From NCBI RefSeq assembly GCF_015999545.1, contig NZ_CP065546.1, positions 558,001 to 622,000 on the forward strand: a stretch of DNA of 64,000 nucleotides, given 5' to 3'. This document shows positions 58,028 through 64,000 of this stretch, piece after piece. The notes under the pieces were generated by a model. The model was not told where the DNA came from and made no database searches. It was given only the letters and a program-made list of their open reading frames with translations. How positions within the stretch are numbered: the first letter of the stretch is position 1; each line of letters starts with the position of its first letter. The stretch comes from Lysinibacillus sp. JNUCC-52 (GTDB lineage Bacteria > Bacillota > Bacilli > Bacillales_A > Planococcaceae). The position numbers and the translations under genes are program-made.

Positions 58028-58987
58028 TTATTTTAAATCGCTGTTTATTTGTTGGCCAGTCATAACGGACAAAAAATTGTGAAAAAACTTTTCATAATTT
58101 ATATCGAATGCAATCCGATGCTTTTTTTGCCCAGTATTTAGGTTTTCATATGTTAGGGTCTCTGCAATACTTTGTCCTCTTGCAGGACCGTCCAGTTTGT
58201 CGATGACGGTTACAGGATATGACTCATATGTGAACATGTCAGGGTTCATAACAGCCATAAGGGTAAGTGCATCGTGAAGAGGACTCCCTAGAAGTGAGGG
58301 GTCCCTTTCTTTATAAAAACGCGTATAATACTCCATTAATGGTTTGAAAATTTTTGCCTTCCCAAAGTGGTCGATATAGTCCACCATGCCAGGTGTAACA
58401 ATAGCTTTTTGTGTTGCATTTAAAGGAATGATTGTCACATTTTTAGCATAGTTGAGTACAATGTTTACCGCGAAAGGATCTCCGTGAAAGTTCGCCTCAG
58501 CGATGGACGTTACATTTCCTGGAACCCCAAAAGCGCCACCCATAATATAAATTTCCTTTACATTTTTCATTAAATCTTTGTAGAAGATAAACATTGTAGC
58601 TAATGAGGTAAGCCGACCGATATTTACGATAATCAGCTCATCCTTATATTTTTTTATGATATTTACGATTTCTAAAAAGTTTTCCGTTTTAAAATCGTAG
58701 TCTTCATTTAGTATAATTGGTCCAAGACCATGTTCTCCATGAATTTCTGGAAAGTATGTTGGCTGTTCCCCAGTTAAAGGTACTTCTGCCCCTAAAATAA
58801 CAGGAATTTCCTTAGGGAAATTAAACAATTTCATTAAATACAAAATATTCGCAACTGCAACTTCTCTAGATACGTTTCCGTAATCTGCAATTAATCCAAC
58901 AATTTCTATTTCTTGATGTAATCTAGCGTAGATTAATGCAGCTGTATCATCAATGCCAATATCCCCGAATAAAAGCACTTTTTTCAC
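58028..58987 (-). CDS. Nucleoside hydrolase
   Basis: 319 aa from GTG 58987 (AAAGGGGG seven bases upstream). Calcium-binding N-terminus is FGDIGIDDTAAL instead of the usual DxDxGxDD, but the last two Asp are kept. IHGEHGLG (about 87-94), NIGRLTSLATM, YIMGGAF and the late LHDALTL His-Asp pair (about 244-250) support the IUNH fold. The first Asp of the motif is shifted, so substrate or activity may differ. Confidence 0.8.
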   Translation of the reverse strand: MKKVLLFGDIGIDDTAALIYARLHQEIEIVGLIADYGNVSREVAVANILYLMKLFNFPKEIPVILGAEVPLTGEQPTYFPEIHGEHGLGPIILNEDYDFKTENFLEIVNIIKKYKDELIIVNIGRLTSLATMFIFYKDLMKNVKEIYIMGGAFGVPGNVTSIAEANFHGDPFAVNIVLNYAKNVTIIPLNATQKAIVTPGMVDYIDHFGKAKIFKPLMEYYTRFYKERDPSLLGSPLHDALTLMAVMNPDMFTYESYPVTVIDKLDGPARGQSIAETLTYENLNTGQKKHRIAFDINYEKFFHNFLSVMTGQQINSDLK

Positions 58988-59091
58988 GAAAGAACCCCCT
59001 TTTATTTCCACGAAAGCTATCCTTATAGAAGCATACATAGTATATGAACAAAAGAAGTGATTCGTTATTAATAAGGATTTTCCAAACGTTT

Positions 59092-59233
59092 GAGATCTAA
59101 AAACTATCCAAAATTCGAATAGATTCAGAATGGTTTAAAAAACAAGAAGGCAGACTATGTCCAACAAACATTACACAAATTAAAGAAGACATACCTATTA
59201 CTCATCCTGAAAACAAAAATGCCCGCTATTGAA
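59092..59233 (+). pseudogene. Possible gene remnant
   Basis: An open stretch without start reads KLSKIRIDSEWFKKQEGRLC and PTNITQIKEDIPITHPENKN up to a TGA at 59231. It resembles the tail of a coding sequence but has no known match in my reading. A GCCCGCTATT/AATAGCGAGC hairpin overlaps its end. Confidence 0.3.
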
Positions 59234-59282
59234 TAGCGAGCATAAATGTCAATTGATATTGCGTGCCAGACACTTAAGTGTA

Positions 59283-61886
59283 TTATTTGCTTCTCACAAA
59301 CAATAGTTTGTACCATTGATTAACTAAAAACGGCAAGAACGATAAGCTATAAATAAAGCCTAATTGTGCGCCAGTTAATGGGGCAACTTCAAATATATTC
59401 GTAAACGATGGTACAAATAATACAACATGTAAAGCAATAAAGCCGATTAAAAATGCTAACCAAGTATATTTATTCGAAAATACACCGATAGCAAAGATGG
59501 ACTGTTTGGATCGGGAGTTAAAGCCATGAATAAGTCTTGATAAACATAGCGTTGTAAATGCCATTGTACTTGCTGTTAAAGTATCTCCTGTTGACAATCC
59601 TATTTCGAAAGCAACCGCCGTAGAAATAGCAATTAATAATCCTTCAAGTATCACTTGGGTTGTAAATATTCTATTTAGTAATGGTGTGTGAATATTTCTT
59701 GGCTTGTCCTTCATTGTATTTTTATTATTTGGTTCCAACCCAATGGCAATTGCTGGCAAACTATCAGTAAGCAAGTTAATAAATAATAGATGGACAGGCG
59801 CAAATGGAACTGGTAAACCTAAAACAGTTGCATATAAAACTACAAAGATCGCCCCTGCATTGCCTGAAAGCAAAAATAAAATGGCATTTTTAATATTTGT
59901 ATAAATACTTCTTCCATTTGATATTGCTTTGACAATCGTTGAAAAATTATCATCCGTTAAAATCATAGAAGAAGCATCTTTTGCCACCTCGGTACCAGTT
60001 ATCCCCATCGCTACACCAATATCAGCTTGCTTTAAGGCTGGTCCATCATTAACACCATCTCCTGTCATAGCAACGACGTTTCCTTTTTCCTGCCAAGCTT
60101 TTACAATACGTATTTTTTGCTCAGGTGTGACGCGAGCATACACTGAGTAATCTTGCACTTTATCTTGCAGTTCTCGATCAGTTAATTTTTCAATTTCAGC
60201 TCCTTCAATCGCTTCTGTTGGATCCTGTAAAATACCAATTTGCTTAGCAATTGCAGTAGCTGTTATTTTATGGTCACCTGTAATCATTACAGGTTTAATA
60301 CCTGCATTAATACAGCTTTCGACTGCCGCCTTTGATTCTTTTCTAGGAGGGTCCATCATTGCGATTAATCCGACAAAGATTAAATCTCTTTCGTCTACAG
60401 CAGAGATTGCCCGTGGTTCATATACCGCCTTGTAGGCAATAGCCAATACTCTTAAACCATTCATCGAAAAGTCTCGGTTAACTTCTTCGATTTTTTTCTT
60501 ATGCTCATGAGTAATAGTTAATAAACCATTAGAAGTATGAATTTTCGTGATTTTCGAAAGTAAAACATCTAATGCTCCTTTTGTAATCATAATATTTTGC
60601 TGATTTATACGATTCACCGTACTCATAAGCTTTCTATCAGAATCAAAAGGAAGCTCTGCCACCCTTGGACAATTTTCTCTGACGAGTAATTCATCAAAGT
60701 CATATTGCTTTCCTAATTTCACAAGCGCAATTTCAGTAGGATCACCGATTTCTTTATGATCTCTTTCCAACGCATCATTACATAATATTGCCTTCCAAAT
60801 AAGATCTTTTTCGATTGTGTTTCTCATATTAAGTTGATCATGCGGAATAACTTTTTGATCAACATATAAATGCTGCACAACCATTTTATTTTCAGTTAAA
60901 GTGCCAGTCTTATCAGAACATATAACAGAGACACTCCCTAAACTTTCAACAGCAAAGAGTTTTCGTATAATAGCATTTTCCTTTGCCATTTTTTGAGTCC
61001 CAAAAGCCAATACAATGGTCACTATTGAGCTTAACGCCTCAGGTATAGCAGCAACTGCCAATGAAACAGCGAACATGAAGGATTCTACCAACTCACGCCC
61101 TCGAACAAGGTCAATCGTGAAAATAACTACACAGATCATCGTAATTCCTAAAGCTAATTTTTCCCCAAACTGATCTAGACTAACTTGTAGAGGTGTCTTC
61201 TTTTCTTTCGCAGTATCTAGCAAATTGGCTATTTTACCAATTTCCGTTTCCATTCCAATAGCAGTAACAATCACAATACCTCGACCATTCGTAACAAAGC
61301 TCCCTGTAAAAACCATATTCTTCTTATCAGCAATCGTTACATCTTCCTTGATGGGGTCCGCAAATTTTGCAACGGCCAAAGATTCACCAGTAAGAGAACT
61401 TTCATTTATATGAAGATTATGGCTCTCTACTAATCTTCCATCAGCATTTATATAGTCACCCGCCTCTAAATACAGCAGATCTCCTACTACTATATCTTTA
61501 GACGGAATCTCGATAATCTGATTGTTCCGCATCACTTTCGCAATAGGCGAGGACAAAGCTTTCAAATTGCCTAAAGATTTTTCCGCCTTTACATGCTGTA
61601 CAGTACCGAGAATAGCATTTAAAATAATGACAATTAAAATGACAATTGTGCTTTCTACTTCACCTAATAGAAATGAAATTATAGCAGCTATCATTAAAAT
61701 GATAACTAATAAATCCTTAAACTGACCGAAAAAAACGGCAAGTGTACTTATCTTTTTAGCTTCCTCTAATACATTAAAACCATACACTTCTTGCCTTTTT
61801 TGAACGTCAGAATCACTCAATCCTTTATTGGTCACGCTCAATTTATTCATGACTTCTGCGGACGACTGCTGATGATATTGTGTCAT
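59283..61886 (-). CDS. Calcium-transporting-type P-type ATPase
   Basis: 867 aa. All P-type motifs: TGES (about 166), phosphorylation site CSDKTGTLTENKM (Asp near 325), KGALDVL in the nucleotide domain, MTGDHKITA and MTGDGVNDGPALKQADIG. Ion-binding helix M4 has PEALSSIVTIVLAFG, as in SERCA/PMR1-type bacterial Ca pumps, and M6 NLLTDSLPAIAIG. Ten membrane segments. Cytoplasmic membrane pump, probably Ca2+ export. Confidence 0.9.
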   Translation of the reverse strand: MTQYHQQSSAEVMNKLSVTNKGLSDSDVQKRQEVYGFNVLEEAKKISTLAVFFGQFKDLLVIILMIAAIISFLLGEVESTIVILIVIILNAILGTVQHVKAEKSLGNLKALSSPIAKVMRNNQIIEIPSKDIVVGDLLYLEAGDYINADGRLVESHNLHINESSLTGESLAVAKFADPIKEDVTIADKKNMVFTGSFVTNGRGIVIVTAIGMETEIGKIANLLDTAKEKKTPLQVSLDQFGEKLALGITMICVVIFTIDLVRGRELVESFMFAVSLAVAAIPEALSSIVTIVLAFGTQKMAKENAIIRKLFAVESLGSVSVICSDKTGTLTENKMVVQHLYVDQKVIPHDQLNMRNTIEKDLIWKAILCNDALERDHKEIGDPTEIALVKLGKQYDFDELLVRENCPRVAELPFDSDRKLMSTVNRINQQNIMITKGALDVLLSKITKIHTSNGLLTITHEHKKKIEEVNRDFSMNGLRVLAIAYKAVYEPRAISAVDERDLIFVGLIAMMDPPRKESKAAVESCINAGIKPVMITGDHKITATAIAKQIGILQDPTEAIEGAEIEKLTDRELQDKVQDYSVYARVTPEQKIRIVKAWQEKGNVVAMTGDGVNDGPALKQADIGVAMGITGTEVAKDASSMILTDDNFSTIVKAISNGRSIYTNIKNAILFLLSGNAGAIFVVLYATVLGLPVPFAPVHLLFINLLTDSLPAIAIGLEPNNKNTMKDKPRNIHTPLLNRIFTTQVILEGLLIAISTAVAFEIGLSTGDTLTASTMAFTTLCLSRLIHGFNSRSKQSIFAIGVFSNKYTWLAFLIGFIALHVVLFVPSFTNIFEVAPLTGAQLGFIYSLSFLPFLVNQWYKLLFVRSK

Positions 61887-61889
61887 TTC

Positions 61890-62230
61890 ATTTAGTTCTC
61901 CTTCCAGTGTAATTTTATTAGACGATCATACTCATGACGAAAAACGATTGCTGCTATTTTACAAACAATAGCGTCTCGCAAAACTCAAATAGACTTTTTT
62001 AACCTATGTGTCATTCATCGTAGAGTTGACTATTTCAATAGAAGGAAAATGTCTATTAAATAGTCTTTTAGCTACCAAATTTCAATTTCCATCCTATCTA
62101 CTCCATCTCCAAATATTCGAACTATAACAATCTATTCCTTGTCCTAATCCAGTATGATAATAATTAATATAGAGATTTAAATTTTTGTCCTATCGGTGAC
62201 GTAAACTTGCAATCGTTACTTGCTCGACAA
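61890..62230. other. Gene-free stretch
   Basis: Promoter region of the P-type ATPase at its left end; no ORF with a ribosome site in the rest. Nothing else recognised. Confidence 0.3.
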
Positions 62231-62234
62231 AAAA

Positions 62235-62269
62235 GACACTCCCTAACATTCAGCATCAAAGGGAGTGTC
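62235..62269 (-). terminator. Terminator of the ABC permease gene
   Basis: GACACTCCCT / AGGGAGTGTC hairpin; on the minus strand followed by TTTTTTGTC. Confidence 0.75.
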
Positions 62270-62279
62270 CATTACTTTA

Positions 62280-62987
62280 TCAAGTACTATATTTAAATGA
62301 TTTCAATGATAGGCAAAGTGCTAAGACGAAGCATCCAATTAAGATAAATAAGGACTGGCACCAACTAGTCAAATTCATTAGTAAAGCCCCTTTAATTCCA
62401 TGTAAAAACCATTCAAATGGATTGATTAAACTGATATATTGGACCATTTTAGGAGATTTATCCATTGAGAAAAATGCATTACTACATAGTAGCATTGGTA
62501 TCATGAGCGCATTAGCCGACATACTTAAATGCCCTTCATTTTTTACTAAACTTGAAACAAAAAAACTAAGAAATACAAAACTTAAAGATGCTATTAAAAT
62601 AATGGGAGTCATGAAAAGGATCGTGTTGAACGAGAGATGTAGTGGATGAATGACTTTGTAAAAGAAAAGCACGATATATGAAAGTATTATGGCGATGAAC
62701 GACCATGCACAAGAAACGCTAATAATATACTTCCATAAAGGCAAAGGAGTTGCGTGAAGCAAATTGTAAACGCCTCTCTTGCGTTGTGATAAAGAGACAA
62801 AAGCAGTAGTCATAAATGAATAAAAGAACACACTAGTTGCAATAATTCCATTCACATAGTTTTCAGCATAGCCTGGGGTAAATATTTTTATGGCAACAAT
62901 CGCAGTAAACGGCATGATAATTGACCAAAAAAGTAGGTACATATCTTTTATTGCAACTTTCAAATTTAACATGAAAATAGCCTTCAT
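62280..62987 (-). CDS. ABC-2 type permease
   Basis: 235 aa, about six membrane segments, starting MKAIFMLNLKVAIKDMYLLF; GGGGAAGG site. Family feature: ALMIPMLLCSNAFFSMDKSP before the last loops, as in daunorubicin-type ABC-2 permeases. Follows the ATPase gene by 13 bp. Confidence 0.85.
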   Translation of the reverse strand: MKAIFMLNLKVAIKDMYLLFWSIIMPFTAIVAIKIFTPGYAENYVNGIIATSVFFYSFMTTAFVSLSQRKRGVYNLLHATPLPLWKYIISVSCAWSFIAIILSYIVLFFYKVIHPLHLSFNTILFMTPIILIASLSFVFLSFFVSSLVKNEGHLSMSANALMIPMLLCSNAFFSMDKSPKMVQYISLINPFEWFLHGIKGALLMNLTSWCQSLFILIGCFVLALCLSLKSFKYST

Positions 62988-63000
62988 TGAATCCTTCCCC

Positions 63001-63696
63001 TCACTTCGTTAATTTTAAAAATAAATCTTCTAAATTTTGAGTATGATATTTCGCTAGTAAATCATGGTGAGTACCGACCGCAACAATTTTACCTTTATTC
63101 ATCATAATGATTCGGTCAGCAATATTGCTCACTTCCAACATATCGTGAGAAGCAAAAAGCACCGCCACACCTTTTTCCTTTAAACTTTTCAGCATGCTTT
63201 GAATGTCCTTTTGGCCTCTTAAATCTAATCCAGCAGACGGCTCATCCAAAATTACTAATTTGGGATTATGCAACGTTGTCACAACAATGGCTAAACGCTT
63301 TTGTTGACCTAAAGATAATTTAATGGCAGGCGTATTTTTTACATGTAATAAATCAAAAGAAGCAAGTTTTGCCTCAATCATTTTATTGGAAAGAACAACA
63401 TTATAAAATGCAGCGAATAGTTTAATATTATCCTCTACCGAAAAGCCTTCAAAAAAAGGAGTAGACTGGAGCTGGGTGCCAATTTCTTTTTTATAATTTG
63501 GCGTCCAGTAATGAATCGTTCCAGCATCTTGAGCAATAATGCCAAGAAGCATACCGATTGTTGTTGTTTTACCAGCGCCATTCGACCCTATTAGTGCAAT
63601 TGTTTCCCCCTCTTCAATCTCGAAATTTATAGCATCAACAACACAACAATCTTTATAGTATTTTGTTAAATTACAAGCACTTATTAGTTTTTTCAC
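63001..63696 (-). CDS. ABC transporter ATP-binding protein
   Basis: 231 aa from GTG 63696 with AGGGGGC five bases upstream; the longer frame to 63762 adds 22 residues unlike the family. Walker A GSNGAGKTTT (about 37-46), signature LSLGQQKRLA, Walker B LVILDEPSAGLD, H-loop SHD. Pairs with the downstream permease as a small exporter. Confidence 0.9.
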   Translation of the reverse strand: MKKLISACNLTKYYKDCCVVDAINFEIEEGETIALIGSNGAGKTTTIGMLLGIIAQDAGTIHYWTPNYKKEIGTQLQSTPFFEGFSVEDNIKLFAAFYNVVLSNKMIEAKLASFDLLHVKNTPAIKLSLGQQKRLAIVVTTLHNPKLVILDEPSAGLDLRGQKDIQSMLKSLKEKGVAVLFASHDMLEVSNIADRIIMMNKGKIVAVGTHHDLLAKYHTQNLEDLFLKLTK

Positions 63697-63762
63697 TAGC
63701 TGCCCCCTATTCAACATTGTATACTCAACTTTGACTATAAACGTATTTTTTAACTCCCTCAT

Positions 63763-64000
63763 TCATTCGAGAGAGTTATTTTGATCTTTTTGCATTATCT
63801 TTATAGCTTGCTGGACAAATTTTTGTTGAACTTTCACAATTTCCAACATATTAGCAAATGCTAGTTGCGTTAGCTCTGGAATTTCACCTTGCATCGCATG
63901 CATTTTCGCCTGATAACCGACTGTTATAGCTTTTTCTTCATCGTCCAAAATTTTCTTTTGCTTTTCCAATGCACAAATAGCTTTTTCATTAGGAAGCTTA
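63763..64000 (-). CDS. 3' end of a gene cut by the right window edge
   Basis: The frame is open to the edge (KLPNEKAICALEKQKKILDD onwards, about 79 residues seen). Helical and coiled-coil-like, ending QKDQNNSLE. It could be the tail of a MerR-type regulator of the following ABC genes, but this is a guess. The internal TTG at 63969 has no ribosome site. Confidence 0.55.
   Translation of the reverse strand, partial: KLPNEKAICALEKQKKILDDEEKAITVGYQAKMHAMQGEIPELTQLAFANMLEIVKVQQKFVQQAIKIMQKDQNNSLE

Overview
The window is low-GC Firmicute DNA, most likely a Lysinibacillus-like member of the Bacillales. It carries a gamma-type small acid-soluble spore protein, YjcZ-type tiny membrane proteins, a tricistronic GerA-type germinant receptor, spore-associated manganese catalase and DUF3231 proteins, two exosporium-type surface proteins, UvrX/YolD and SigV/RsiV-like genes. 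Ribosome sites are strong AGGAGG types and TTG/GTG starts are common. I see no rRNA, tRNA or CRISPR array.

Layout: (1) 1-5 kb is mixed: a membrane protein ending in a PcrA/UvrD-type Tudor-like domain, a MarR-rhodanese pair with a palindromic operator, an ArpU-type phage regulator, an exosporium-type protein and a DUF3231 protein. (2) 5-21 kb is the lysogeny and early half of a temperate phage: RusA, PP-loop ATPase, SSB interrupted by an HNH homing gene, DnaC and DnaD replication proteins, MBL protein, RecT, SbcC-like ATPase, antirepressor, Cro/CI regulators, ImmA protease and integrase. No structural genes are seen. The integrase abuts the first 32 codons of a truncated host thioesterase gene, so the right attachment site is clear. 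(3) Two copies of a two-part repeat (A+B) lie at about 1 kb and 22-23 kb. (4) 23-28 kb holds a ddlR-ddl pair, a damaged gene, a small hypothetical and a secreted lipase-like protein.

(5) 29.2-34.4 kb is the most unusual part. Four leftward segments each contain a canonical 34-nt group II intron domain V plus a domain VI, but no intron body and no reverse transcriptase. Each is followed directly by a different open reading frame for one Ig-like or Fn3-like surface domain, and all four frames enter at the same phase (Ser codon AGY after the intron end). This is the architecture of alternative 3' exons of a group II intron, as known for a surface-layer gene in Clostridium tetani. Here the 5' half is not in the window, each exon has its own terminator, and rightward genes (a possible secreted bacteriocin and immunity pair, an ArsR regulator and an oxidoreductase) sit between exon cassettes 3 and 4.

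(6) 35-41 kb is rich in sporulation genes (DUF3231, Mn catalase, SASP, YjcZ). (7) 41-49 kb holds three long perfect palindromes that form gene ends, a GH24-SPOR lysozyme, a LysR-TDT transporter pair, and an ABC exporter operon in which a permease is frameshifted and a small secreted protein has an in-frame stop. (8) 49-64 kb holds the polysaccharide deacetylase-SigV-RsiV lysozyme-response genes, an SOS-controlled UvrX operon with two LexA boxes, the germinant receptor operon, a nucleoside hydrolase, a calcium-type P-type ATPase and another ABC transporter.
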